Source: Haliotis asinina (taxonomy: Eukaryota > Mollusca > Gastropoda > Lepetellida > Haliotidae). Taken from it: DNA of 64,000 nt. Positions 10,697 to 21,923 of the stretch are shown here, in pieces; position 1 is the first letter of the stretch, and every line of letters starts with the position of its first letter. The notes beneath the pieces are model-generated. The model was not told the origin of the DNA and made no database searches. It saw only the letters and a program-made list of their open reading frames with translations. The stretch is taken from the NCBI RefSeq assembly GCF_037392515.1, contig NC_090282.1:53096843-53160842 (forward strand), given 5' to 3'. A program made the position numbers and the translations under genes.

Positions 10697-11590
10697 CATT
10701 TATTTTTCAACATAGTCCCCTTGTGAGTCAAGACACTTGTTCCATCTTTTCTGCCAGGCGCTGATGCCATCTCTGTAGAAGGCGCCATTTTGGTCCTCAA
10801 ACCAAGCCTCAGTAGCAGCAATAAGCTCATTATCATCCTGAAATCTACGATCACGCAAGATTTGGGAACAGATGGTAATCACTTGGTGCCAGGTCTGGAC
10901 AGTAGCGGGGATGCGGCAAGATTTCGTACCCGCATTCCTGGAGAGCAGCGGCTGCAACGCGAGAGGTGTGTACTGGAGCATTGTCTTGATGTCGAAGAAT
11001 ACCACGTCTGGCCTTGCCCCCGCGCTTCTCCTTCATTGACTGTCGCACTTGCCTCAACAAGTTAGCGTAATATTCCCCATTCATTGTTCTTCCTTTTGGT
11101 AAGTAATCTATGTGGATGACGCCTTTGCTATCCCAGAAGACTGTCGCCATTACCTTCTGCACTGATCTGGAGGCTTTTAACTTTTTGGTCCTGTGACATG
11201 TTTCCATTCCATGGATTCTTGTTTGTTCTCAGGATCATAGTGGTTGATCCAGGTTTCATCACAGGTTACTAGCCTAATGTGAAAATCTTCTGGATTCTTG
11301 TTGTATCTGGTTAGCATGGAATTGCTTATGGTGACCCTTGTTTGCTTTATTTCATCTGTAAGCATTCTTGGCACCCATCTTGCGCACACCTTAGACATGA
11401 CGAGATGTTCATGAAGAATTGTCTCGATGGATCCGTGTGAAATGCCTGTGGTCTCCTCTAAATCGTGGAGTGTGATTCGACGATTTTCCAGCACAAGTCT
11501 ATGCACTCTGTCAATGTTTTCCTGACTAGTGCTCGTTGTTGGGCGACCTGGACGGGGGTCTCTTTCTGTCAATGTGAGCTGTTCAATAAC
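10697..11590 (-). pseudogene. mariner transposase (DD34D), frameshifted
   Basis: Three overlapping minus-strand frames give one mariner protein. 11572-11177 has RDPRPGRPTTS, a helix-turn-helix part (GISHGSIETILHEHL) and LVTCDETWINHYDPE with the first Asp. 11207-10851 has MATVFWDSKGVIHIDYLPKG, HQDNAPVHTS (second Asp) and PDLAPSDYHLFPNL (third Asp). 11005-10700 finishes with FEDQNGAFYRDGI and GDYVEK. Exactly 34 residues lie between the second and third catalytic Asp, so this is a DD34D mariner. Frame changes fall near 11190 and about 10860. The first ~90 residues of a usual 340-350-residue protein are missing or unreadable. The residues are intact, but the frameshifts make it inactive. Terminal inverted repeats were not found. 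Confidence 0.92.
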
Positions 11591-12954
11591 GTCTGAGAGT
11601 AGGATACCAAAACTTATATATCACGTCAGCTACACCCCAAGGTTCAATGTCGTACCATAGGCTGTGACACATGGGTATGAAAAATGCTCAAGGCTCAAAA
11701 CATATTGGTCCGATGGGGCACGTTCTTGGGTCCAGAAACCCTCACAACTGAATTTATTCAGTTTATTTAACTGTGTTTATTTACACATGAGCACCACGTC
11801 AGTGTTTTAATGTCAGACAATTATTTTCGGTACCATAGCACCCAAAGTATGTGGACAAACTCAGACAGGGACACGGGAAGAGAACCAGTTATTCGGTTCT
11901 GAATAATACCAACAAGCACAGCTCCTTCAGTGATATATTTACTGAATACGAACAAGGTCGCACATACAGCACAATGATCCTTGTCGGCATCTATACGTGT
12001 GTACATGTGTCACCGTGTGTAATGCAAACCAACATTGTCCTCGTGAGAATCAAAAGCTGACCCCATACAGGAATGTACGAAGATGTGAACTGAATAGTAA
12101 AATTCAACATTTCAAATACTGGAAACAAAGACTGAAACAAAAAAGGTGTTTAACATGAACTTCAATAAATGTTAATCATTTTTAAATTAAATACTGCCTT
12201 GTTCATATACATATCCATGAAGAAATCTCGACTTCGGGTAAGTGAAAGTTAACGCACAATTTGCTGTTCTCATATTGTGAATGAACAGTAAAGAATACAA
12301 TGATTGTTTAGGTAGCGTGTACTCATTAAAGAAACCCGTTTGTTTTCACTGTAAATGATGACTCATTACCATGGATTGCTGAAATTCAACGTCTGCGCAG
12401 TTTGATGTAAACAGGAATGGCAAAACGAAATGCTGACGTTATGGAGACGTTATCTGTAGGGACCAGTCCACGCGTGACGTCACGTTAACTAAACGACCAT
12501 ATGCACATTTCCCTGGTGCTTTATTGGAATCGATACCAAACTGTCACATTAACAGCACGGACAATACCTGGCTTGGCGAATGACTAATCTTGCCAAGGCG
12601 ATGTTGTAAGGTGGATATGGTCGGCCTATACCGTCAAGTGGATGTAGCTAAGTACTGATTCCGATTCTACGTAAAAATGTCTCGTATTTCTTGAATTTGA
12701 ACGCACTGCCTGAGCGAAGGGTTCTTCCATACTACATGTACGAGGTCAGGCCATAGCCCATTTCAGTTTCTTTTATAGCCACAAGACTGGTTTGCTGGTG
12801 TATGCACCATCCGGGTTCTAATTCTCATTCCGTTATCGTGCAGTCACTCCAAATACCCTGGAAAGAAGATAGGGAGCAAACACCTTATTATTACCTTATG
12901 ATTGTCATGAACGATTCTGAAGAACCTATGGTAATTAGACAGTAATGTATAGTG
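11591..12954. other. Non-coding stretch, nothing recognised
   Basis: No frame over 70 codons and no clear repeats. Chance frames at 11821-12060 overlap on both strands and show no domain. Confidence 0.4.
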
Positions 12955-13812
12955 AAGAGTACCTCAAAGATCTGTCCTGGGTCCTGTGTTGTTTGTGCTT
13001 TACACAACTAATCTTGGTAGAGTGATAGAAAATAACAAAATGGGCCATCAATCTTATGTGATGACAGTGAACTGATTGACCGCTTCTTCTGTTGAAGATG
13101 GAAATGCTTTAATCCCTTTTGCTGACCATGTAAGAAACCTAGGCGTCATCTTTGACAGATCAACTTTGTACACCTTGTTTACTACCATCTCCGTTGTATC
13201 TGTCAAATACGCCAGACTTGTGCAAATGCTTGTTCATTCAAGACCTGACTATAGTAACAGCTTGCTGACAGGAATCAGTAAACGTCAGCTGTACAAACTC
13301 CAGAAAGTCGTTAACACTGACGCTAGGATACTGACGAGAACGGCAGAATCATCGCACATAACGCCAGTTCTTAAGGATTTCATTGGCTTTTCATCGAAGA
13401 GAAAGTCACCTTTACAATTTCATGCATGGTGTACAAATGTCAAAAGGATATCGCACCACCATATCATTCTAAAATGCTAGTAGACTACTATATCTTACCA
13501 GCTATGGACAGAAGTCCTTCAGTCATGTAGCTCCTCCACTATCGAACAAACTTCATCTGGACATCAAACTCTCATCATCATTAATTGCATTCAAATGAAA
13601 ACCCAAGACGCAACTATTTTCAGGCTATTATTCATAGACTGTTTTCACCCTGCCGTTCATGAACTATAATTCATAGACATCTTCCCTGCCATTATTCATG
13701 GGCTTTATTTCAGACTGTCATTCTTAGGTTTTATTTCAAACTATTATTTTTTAAGCACTTTGAGCATGAACCTTTTGGATGGATACAGCGGTTTATAAAT
13801 ACTCATTATTAT
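12955..13812 (+). pseudogene. L2/CR1-like LINE, 3' part
   Basis: VPQRSVLGPVLFVLY at 12959 is the conserved RT motif before the catalytic YXDD box. The box itself is broken: tcttatgtgatgacagt needs one extra base to read Y-x-D-D. After the frame change, 13076-13480 gives VRNLGVIFD, HSRPDYSNSLLTGISK, LQKVVNTDARI and HITPVLKDF, the thumb of CR1/L2-type RTs. YGQKSFSHVAPPLSNKL and FK.KPKTQLF follow at 13505-13620. The 3' end agcggtttataaatactcat plus ATT repeats is typical of L2-type LINE tails. The LTR element begins right at this tail. Confidence 0.85.
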
Positions 13813-14228
13813 TGTCAACGCGTTCATATAATGGTTGGTGCGTCGACTGGGGATCGGCTCATGGATAGGATGAACATTACGTTGACGAAGACAAATGAAT
13901 ACGTTGATGAAGACGAAGGCATAGTTTAGTTGTTTTTACTTCTTGAGTTGGTTCCACAAGACATGACAAACAAGTATACATGAATGAGGTGTGATGACAG
14001 ACACAGCCATTGGGGGTGACCAATAAAGGCCATAAACGTCATATACAGTAATTAATGGAAGTGACAAAGAGGAGCAAGGTAGCTGACAAAACAATGTCCT
14101 CTGCGGTAGTGATAAAGATCAAGATTGCAGATTGAATAATAATAACTAAATATCACATAGCCTGGCTACATAGCTTTTGGTGCGTAGAAATATTTGGACA
14201 TGGCTGTCCTGAAGTAGACACTACAACA
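13813..14228 (-). repeat. 3' LTR (left copy)
   Basis: 416 bp. It matches the right LTR over its length, including acgttgacgaagacaaatga and atggctgtcctgaagtagac, but lacks about 225 bp present at 16071-16297 in the other copy. That missing part includes the putative TATA region, so this copy could not drive transcription as the right one might. Confidence 0.88.
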
Positions 14229-14241
14229 ACTTCCCCCTGTT
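14229..14241 (-). promoter_or_regulatory. Polypurine tract of LTR element
   Basis: The minus strand reads aacagggggaagt immediately before the LTR start TGTTGTAG. A purine run at this place primes plus-strand DNA synthesis in LTR elements. It confirms the minus orientation. Confidence 0.75.
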
Positions 14242-14377
14242 CCGTAAAGCTTGGACACGGAAGCTTAAATAAATTGAGTCCACACTGATAGGAGTGAAGC
14301 TATGTAAATACCAACAGTGCGAATCAGTACATATTCACAATAAAGCAATTCTTCATGCCGTTGACATGCCGTGCAGC

Positions 14378-14766
14378 AATTGTTTGAGTAAAGTTCAGTT
14401 GGTAAGTGTGCTGACAATGTGTGTATAGATGCGTAGTTAAACATGTCACTTGATTGCTGAGTCCGTTAATCGTTACTTTTGATCTTTAGGTAGCACGTTT
14501 ATGAGGATGACTTCCGATTGCGCGACTGAATGTTTTCAGTTGCAACAACCAGTTTTGACAGTTCGAGACAAAGGGGTAAATTTGTACTTGTTAGAGTCTT
14601 TGGGGACCCTAAAATGAGTTCGACACAACCGGGAATTCGACACATCTAGTTCGACACATCAGGGTAAAAATAATGATAAATATAAGGAAATCGGCAGGGA
14701 CCGAGATGTCAGTTCGACACATCCGAGAATTCGTCTCAACCGAGTTCGAGACAATGGGGTTCGACT
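14378..14766. repeat. Truncated pogo-type element inside LTR element
   Basis: A 389-bp segment almost identical to 47708-48096, the right half of the complete element at 46970-48096. It includes the terminal run of ttcgacacatc-type words and ends gacaatggggttcgact. The left half is absent, so it is a broken copy lying within the LTR element's internal region. Confidence 0.85.
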
Positions 14767-15079
14767 ATATATCTATGCAGTGACGGTAAGAGAATGATCA
14801 TCTTGTCAATCTGACATCAGGAAAATAACCAAAGGATCGTTGCAATGTACATTTCAATTTCAGGTATTGGTTACTTCGGACAGATTATTTCAGAGAAAGT
14901 ATCTTCAAATCATGAGTTTGGCTTTGCGGTGAGGCTCAGTACCAAATAGTGATAATGATTAGTGCCATAAAAGATATACATTAGCATCTCAGCAAATATT
15001 TCACATTAAGAAAGTTGAAACTAGGAGTCTAGCTTTACCGCGTGACTCAGACGGTACTTGTGGGTACTGTTGCCCTTTT

Positions 15080-15240
15080 AAGTATGATGGGTGCTCTTCC
15101 CGTGTCTATGACGGAGCTTGCCCATATGGTGCGTGTGCCATGCCCAATTAAAACATAATACTCCTACAATGGGGGCTATTCCTGTGTCGTTGACAGAGCT
15201 TGCCCATATATTGTGGGTGCTATGCCCAATAAAGAAGTAT
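15080..15240 (+). repeat. Tandem duplication, about 85 bp unit
   Basis: atgggtgctcttcccgtgtc then gagcttgcccatat at 15088-15135 recur as atgggggctattcctgtgtc and gagcttgcccatat at 15170-15215, each followed by a gtg..tgccatgcccaat or gtgctatgcccaat word. It lies in the LTR element's internal region; no function is apparent. Confidence 0.75.
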
Positions 15241-15870
15241 TAATAACAACCCTACTCTGACTTCAAAATTCTAAAAGGCTCAATATTACTTTGCTGTTAA
15301 TGTCTTAATACTGACACATGATAAAATGTGGTTATGGATATCTGTACAAAAGAATATTCCTAATTTGACTTCATTCTATATCTATATAAGTAATCAATGT
15401 TCACATGCATGAAATACAATATGGTATAGACATAAGAAGGTAGTAATGTACTGGTTACACTTATCAACAATAACACATTGTATATCCTGCACTCAGTTTT
15501 TTAAGTACACACATATACGTAAGTCCTAATGATCTGTCTTGTACACAATGTCCACGTTGAAGATGTTCATAAGGTGGCGTCTGGATGAATACACGATCTC
15601 CATGTTGATGGCTGTGATAAGATCTCTGTGGGAGAGACGTACCTACTTGCTTGGTCTGTGGTATCTCGCTTCTTCCTTAAATTGTGGGTTGTCCATTAGG
15701 TGGTTGCTGTATGGTGCTCCATTCAAGATGGCAACTTTGAGGATCCTTGTTGATCGAGACGCTTGCAATCTCTTTATTTTGACGTAGATCTTGGGGAATC
15801 ATCCTTCATACATAATGTTAATGGTAGGCACATAGAGAGGTTTCAAGATCGGGAGTAAGCTAAAAAGTTA

Positions 15871-15892
15871 CTCTACCCGGATTCTAACACCA
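15871..15892 (-). promoter_or_regulatory. tRNA primer-binding site of LTR element
   Basis: The minus strand reads TGGTGTTAGAATCCGGGTAG two bases inside the LTR end. TGG is the complement of a tRNA CCA tail, and TGGTGT.AGAA resembles the PBS of many Gypsy elements (tRNA-Leu style). The exact tRNA is uncertain. Confidence 0.75.
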
Positions 15893-15894
15893 GT

Positions 15895-16534
15895 TGTCAA
15901 CGCGCGTTTGTGGTGAATTAGGATGACTGGAGAATTAGCTCATGATTTTGATGAACACAACGTTGACGAAGACAAATGAATACGTTGATGAAGACGAAGG
16001 CATAGTTTAGTTGTTCAAACTTCTTTAGTTGGTTCCACAAGACATGGCAAACAAGTATACATGAATGAGGTGAGCGGACTTCCAGCTCAACCCCAGGGGC
16101 TTTCGTGCGAGCGGCATAATCCTGCTCGCGATCGTCCCTACAAAGACAGTCGGAATGCCGGACTCCACAGTCACATGTCACATCTCACGTACAGTATAGA
16201 TGTGAGCATACATATATATAGTTTTTAACAACAATAGACAGGCAAAGATGCAACAATGGACAGATAGAGAAACATAGCACTTCCTTCTACAGTTGATGTG
16301 ACGACAGACACAGCCAATGGGATGACCAATAAAGGCCATAAACGTCATATACAGTAATTAATGGAAGTGACAAAGAGGAGCAAGGTAGCTGACAAAACAA
16401 TGTCCTCTGCGGTAGTGATGAAGATCAAGATTGCAGATTGAATAATAATAACTAAATATCACATAGCCTGGCTACATAGCTTTTGGTGTGTAGAAATATT
16501 TGGACATGGCTGTCCTGAAGTAGACACTATAACA
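15895..16534 (-). repeat. 5' LTR (right copy)
   Basis: 640 bp, starting TGTCAACGCG and ending ACTATAACA on the plus strand. It carries an extra segment (about 16071-16297) absent from the left copy. On the minus strand that segment contains a ctatatatatgtatg TATA-like word near 16218, which fits a promoter inside an LTR; this role is inferred. Confidence 0.88.
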
Positions 16535-17569
16535 TTATTATGTTTTACAGATTAAGATAGAAATGCAGCAGAGAGGGTTCGGGTGATCCTGGCACAGTCA
16601 GACTAGTAAGGCTCATCATAAGCTCAGGGCCCTCGCCCCCTCTACACACAGCCCAGACAGCAACTGGGACTACTCCCAGGAAACTTTACCTTGTCGAACG
16701 CACCAAGAACTTTCCGGAGAATATGAAGGCTTCCCAACACTGCGGCCCTCTGCATTACCCAGATTGTCAGAGGGCAGAAGGGCTGTGCTAGTTGCATGTG
16801 AACTAGTTGCTAGTTGTGTGAATCGGAATCCTTTCTCATTCCTCACGGAGTGAATGTGTTATTCCACAGTACCTTTAGATGGAACTTTGAGTCCAAGAAG
16901 GCCCCTGGGAAATGACGACTTGAGAACGGCCTTTTATTGCCATCCACAGATATCGGACGACTGATGGGGGTGATCATCATGTGACCATGTCACACGCCGA
17001 CGGTATCTAGTTCTTCCTGTAGATAACTTTGACCGCCGAGAGTTTCTCGAGAAGTTCTGACATCCAAATTGCAATAGTTATCGTATCAGTTTGACACCAT
17101 AACTAAGGCACCAGAAAAGGGTTGAGAGATATGAATGATCTACTGGTGATATGCCTCGTTACGACGTCTTCGTATATGACAACGGCCATCGGTACCTTTC
17201 ATCATACCAGTGAACCTTAGTATGGGATCCTGCACCACGCCACAGTCGTTATTGCCTGTAAGGAAAGGACCTCCAATCGAATGATGTGCCCTTATACCAG
17301 AAGGCCGTACCGTTCCATAATTCTATTTTATAAGAGTCGGTGAGGTCTTCGGCAAGAGCCAATGGTTTATGTTTCCTAGGATATGATCGCCTGTTCGGAC
17401 CAAAGTTTTATGAACTGGCCTTGGGTGCTTCTTAAGTAAGGCTCATATATGTATGCAATGACTGTTATTACAATTTATCGGACATATCGTACTTAATACT
17501 TAAAACCGTAGAAGTAGTTTTGAGGTGAGAAAAATATAAAGGAATCAACTTCAATATTGACATTACGTT
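16535..17569. other. Non-coding stretch, unrecognised
   Basis: A GC-richer segment (16560-17460) follows the LTR element. It has no frame over 60 codons and no motif I can name. It may be another decayed element. Confidence 0.35.
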
Positions 17570-17660
17570 AACCGCAATTGACCTTTTATGGATAAATCTT
17601 CTTTTTAATTCTTTGAAACACAACGTTTCGAGGTCATTTCAGACCCCTTCTTCGGGTGAA
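17570..17660 (-). ncRNA. Penelope-type tail with hammerhead-like core
   Basis: On the minus strand, CCGAAGA (a variant of CUGANGA) is followed by GGGGTC, a short loop, GACCTC, and GAAACGTTGTG. The six-base stem between the two core strands pairs almost fully. Downstream, aagaagatttatccataaaa matches the end of the other Penelope tails in this window. No coding part lies upstream, so this is a short 5'-truncated copy. Confidence 0.6.
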
Positions 17661-19990
17661 CCGAGTATTTGTTGGTAAAGTATCAGAATTGTGGCAGTTT
17701 GAGAGTCTTTGTACGAAAGTAACTCTTTATATCTCAATGGACATTCTGTCTCATCCAACCTAATGTCCAAGTGAAACCATGATCAAAGTGGCATCTTGTG
17801 CAAAGGAACACACTTAATGTCAACCAACAGACTTCCCTCCTCCACGGTCACAAGCATGTAACCAAAAAGAAACAGATTTCCTTCCTTTTTGGCAGCAGGG
17901 TGAATGCGTTGGGTACTCGTTCCTGCCAGAGTCCCCGTCGTGCTAGTATTTATCTATATGTCATCTAACTCTGTAACCAGCTACTACGTGGGTTTTGTTC
18001 GCTCCAGAGATATGTTGGAGTGATAAGCATTTGAAAAGGACATGTTGCAGCGAAGACTGATTATCGGATTCTAACACGAAGCCAAAAACTGATATTTGAC
18101 AAGCTTAAATAAGGTTTTTGCATTATAATTGTTGATTTGAGGTCATGGGCTTAGTTGTCTTAAATGATCTGAGTTTTGTTTGCTGCCTTATTTGAGTGAG
18201 ATATTGTACTGAATATTTTACTGATATTTCATAACATTGTAAGCCTCATGAATAAAAACATCGACAACAAATAAGGGAACTGTGGATTAACTGAACTGCT
18301 GGCATAACCAGGGTTGATCACTTCAAACTGTATTGTAGAATCAGTATGAGATGAATGGGTTAGGGTTATGTCACCTAAATCATAGTGGAAGAACGGCACT
18401 TGATGCAGGTGTCTTCGCGTAGGTCCAGGATTGGGCCATGCAGTTAAGCTCAGCAAATGTGTGAAACTGCCTTTAAGAGATTATCTTGATGAAACGACAC
18501 ACAGAGTCGTCAATATCATTGATGTCCAAGTGTCATCGGTGCCTCTGTGTAAAGCACAAACCTATACGGTAGCATCAATAGTTAAACCATATGTACTCTC
18601 TCGTTTCCAAATGACCCAGCTACGTCTGTGGTGTTCTTCGTTAGCATCACCTACGGGACAGTAGAGTCAACATGGTTTACTCTGTTTAGGTTAATGTGCA
18701 CCGTAAAAAAAAACCCAAATAAAATATGGTCCAAATATGTGAAATAGTCAGCAATTACTAGAACTTACCGTTAGAACGGCCCATCATCTAGCAAACATCT
18801 GTTTTCCCCTGTATCACTGGTCTAACTAACGTGAAGACCGCAGCTGTTGTTTCACAGAGCATATTTGACTAAACGCCAGCAAACAAACGTGCTTCTTGAT
18901 TAAAACGGTTTGATTAATTGGACTGAACTTACTATCCACAGAGACATAATAGCAGACTGCTATAGCTTGCATTCCTTCAGTTGAGTAGATTTACTCTCTC
19001 CAACTGCTGAAATATTTCTTTGTCGGAATTCTCGTTCACACTGTTGCAATCAATTTCCATTAGCAATGTGTGGTAGTAACGTTGGACAAATGGACGTTCA
19101 GCATAAACTGATAATAGTCACTTCAGGCAATTTCACGACAAGTTAATTAATTATTCATCAATTAACAAGCGTAAAATATTCTGTTTCCCTAAAGTATGAA
19201 AGACTACGTGATCCAAAGAATCGTGAGCACTGTTTCAGCAGAGGAAGACTTGTTTTCTTTCAGCAATGGCTGAACTGGGCACGCTTCCCAGGAACTAGGT
19301 GCATAGCAAAAATTCTGCTGAGGAACCTTGCAAGTAGCAGGTGGACAATAAATTCAAAATACTTGACGGAATCTTGTTGGAATCAAGAAATTTGTTTGTT
19401 TTGGCTTTTTTTGGTATTTTGGGGGGTACATTTTGTACATCAGAAAGAAGGATTAGGTGTGGCAAGGATGAAAGCTAAATGCAATAAAATGTGTTAATGA
19501 ACATCAAATAAATTGGTCTCTTAAAGAACAACTAACAAAATGTGCGTTTTTCAGACAAGAAAACACAAATGGACTATCATTTAAAGTATTTTTTTACAAA
19601 TTAATGTGGGCAAAATGGTAGCTGTTAATGGACAGAACAGGGCAGATGTGTCTCTGATACATATCACAGGAACAGAATCACAGGCTTTTTTTAACACCTT
19701 GAGTAGTCTCTCCGGAAGTGGATCACGTTACCAATAAACAGTTAACCGGGAATAGGTCTTGTAGAGAACTATATATGCAACCAACAGAGAAATATGTGCT
19801 TTGATTAACAATTGTATTCTAAAATGTACTCAGTTCACAAACCCAGTACAAATGAGGACAAAGAGCACTGTGGCAGTACAAATTCAGATATAATACCATT
19901 GTAATTGTAGCAATAAAGACAATGAGGGTAATATTCACCTATCTGTAACAATAATGCAACTTGGAAGAAAGGTGAAAAAAGGGAGTATCC
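17661..19990. other. Non-coding stretch, nothing recognised
   Basis: Frames at 18229-18664 (75 and 77 codons) show no domain. No tandem or inverted repeat stands out. Confidence 0.4.
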
Positions 19991-19999
19991 AGATTTTAA

Positions 20000-20333
20000 G
20001 ATGATGTACTGTCACATGCGAAATAAAAGTTACCTCCCCTTATCTACCTACTTTGGGCAAATAATTCTGAACTAAATCCCAGCTTGCCTGTTCCAGATCA
20101 TTCTATAATATTCTGTCCACATACGACAGAAAATCAAGGAGCTCCTCACAACATACCCCTGATAACTGCACAAAGTCCATAAAAGTTGCGCATAAAATTT
20201 GTATTTTGTTCCATGAATTGTGATCTGTGTCCACTTGAAAGGGAAACAATGTTGAAAGGGAGCAAACAACACAGCTTGAGTTTTTTTTCAATGGCAGTGC
20301 AATGTCTGTGATAACTTTCAATTTTCCAAGCAA
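20000..20333 (-). pseudogene. Possible decayed coding segment, unrecognised
   Basis: The minus-strand frame ending near 20046 reads CCEELLDFLSYVDRIL, a stop, then NDLEQASWDLVQNYLPKVG and a second stop. The balanced composition looks more protein-like than the surrounding chance frames. Three overlapping frames start here and none has a motif I recognise. It could be an exon of a host gene, a processed pseudogene or chance. Confidence 0.25.
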
Positions 20334-20360
20334 ACATAAGAAACAGTATGGTTAACAAAT

Positions 20361-20462
20361 GGTCAGTGAGTGAGTTCGTGAGTTCAGTTTCCTATCGCAC
20401 TGAGCAACATTCCAGCTATATGGTGTCTGTCTAAATAATCGAGTCTGGCAGAGGCAGAGATC
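20361..20462 (-). repeat. SINE family 1, 3' fragment
   Basis: gtgagtgagttcgtgagttc, then cgcactgagcaacattccag and ctatatggtgtctgtctaaa match the inverted 3' third of the SINE at 6558 and 58252. It is cut off at tcgagtctgg, so only about 100 bp remain. Confidence 0.75.
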
Positions 20463-20959
20463 CTCTTCGGGTGTTCCTAATGTTCCTTGACATCAGTGAT
20501 GGCATCAGCAATGTAGGTGTCATATGCCACAAGACTATCGTTAATGTTGTCACGTTGTTGGAAGGCGGCTTGAGCATTCTTTTGCATATATGGCATATCC
20601 TCGACATCAGTGTGGTCAATACATTTGTTTATTTAAATGAGAAAATTTTCATAACTCATTTAAAGATCCTATATAATACATTTAATCCCTAACCTAGAAA
20701 GGGCCCTGTCGGTAGTTTTCGCTCTGCATGCGTTATTCATTCTTTCAAGACCACGGAAAAAAGGCAGGCACTCTCTCAAAACCTCGAATCATTGTCATGA
20801 AAATCAAACGGTCCGAAAACCACAAATCTGGAAGAAAGTGCTTGCACTTCTCTATGATACAGTTTCATGAAAATGAAAGATGGCGAGCTCATTGCAATAC
20901 TAGAAGCCAAAACACCGAACTAACGTCTATGAATCCAATGCTGCAGACATCTGGAGTGT

Positions 20960-21068
20960 AAAATACTTGAGCTGACACATTTTCTCTTCTCTGACGAGTC
21001 CAGATTCCTCTTGCACTGCACCGATGGTCGAACCCAGAGTTTACCGACAAAGTATGCCAGGAATTATA
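20960..21068 (+). pseudogene. Tc1-like transposase scrap
   Basis: FLFSDESRFLLHCTDGRTQS, read at about 20975-21040, is the block around the first catalytic Asp of Tc1 transposases (SDESRF...DGR). It stops where the next Tc1-like element begins. Confidence 0.65.
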
Positions 21069-21700
21069 CTGAGTCAAAAAAGAAACTTCACAAAAGTGTA
21101 ATTTTTTCAAAATAATGAATATTTTTTCTCTTTCGACTCCACTGAAAAATCAACTGAAACCCATCCATTCGTCGTGCAGATGACGCTAGTGCCAAATCAG
21201 GTTTTGCACGTGCAGTCGATCACGTGGGATATAACCGTCGTACTCTGTGTTACTTGCGAGGTCGTCTACAACAAACTGGCACCACTTCTGATTGCCTAAG
21301 GACGGGTCGTCCACGTGTGACGTAACGAGCAGAAGACCGTCAAATCGTCCTGCGTGATCTACGTGACCTACGTGACAGATTTCTGCCGGCTACATGAACC
21401 AGGGCAGAGATGTTTAGAGGTCGACTGTCCTCGCAGACCATTCGAAATCGGTTGTGGACTGCCAATCTCCATTCTTGACGTCCATATCGTGGGCCAGCGT
21501 TGTGTACAGGAAGTCAACACATTCGGGGGCGGAAGTTGCATGGTGTGGGGTGACACGAAATTTCCTTCAAAACGCTGGAATCGACGTCAGGGACTGGCCA
21601 TCGAGGTCCCCTGACCTTAATCCAATAAACCACGTTTGGGATGCACTTGGGAGAAGACTTCGTGGTCTTGGGAACCACTCTTGGAATTTGTCATAGCAGG
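21069..21700 (+). pseudogene. Second Tc1-like element, internally deleted
   Basis: It starts after a TA with CTGAGTCAAAAAAGAAAC, a Tc1-style terminus. Parts in order: a DNA-binding region (GRPRVT at about 21310, then VLRDLRD), SSQTIRNRL at about 21430, a scrap of GGSCMVWG near 21535, and DWPSRSPDLNPINHVWDALG at about 21590-21650, which holds the third catalytic residue block (PDLNP..HVWD). The region with the first and second Asp is deleted. A right inverted terminus was not found. It lies inside the older Tc1 scrap above. Confidence 0.75.
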
Positions 21701-21923
21701 TATTTTTACACCCAGTCAAAGGTGGACTTGATCCCGGCACCTTATGCTTGCTGGATCACTGGGCTGGCGCCTTAGACAGCTCACATGCTATGCTCCCTCA
21801 CTGTGTCCCATTCACTTGTTGATACGGTATCAGGATTTGGCACAAGAATACAAGTGAACTTCAATCACTTTGATTTTGTTTAATAATGTCATTGTCCAGC
21901 AAATACTGAACATCCTTTTTTAA

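Larger units (their letters stand above)
13813..16534 (-). mobile_element. LTR retrotransposon, short internal region
   Basis: Two related terminal blocks (13813-14228 and 15895-16534) begin TGTCAACGCG and end ACAACA or ATAACA on the plus strand, giving TG...CA ends. Flanks TTAT at 13809-13812 and 16535-16538 make a 4-bp target duplication. Orientation is minus: a primer-binding site lies next to the right LTR and a polypurine tract next to the left. The internal part is only 1666 bp, with no recognisable gag or pol, and holds a piece of a pogo-type element. It is therefore a non-autonomous or gutted element, probably of Gypsy type by PBS style. Confidence 0.88.
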
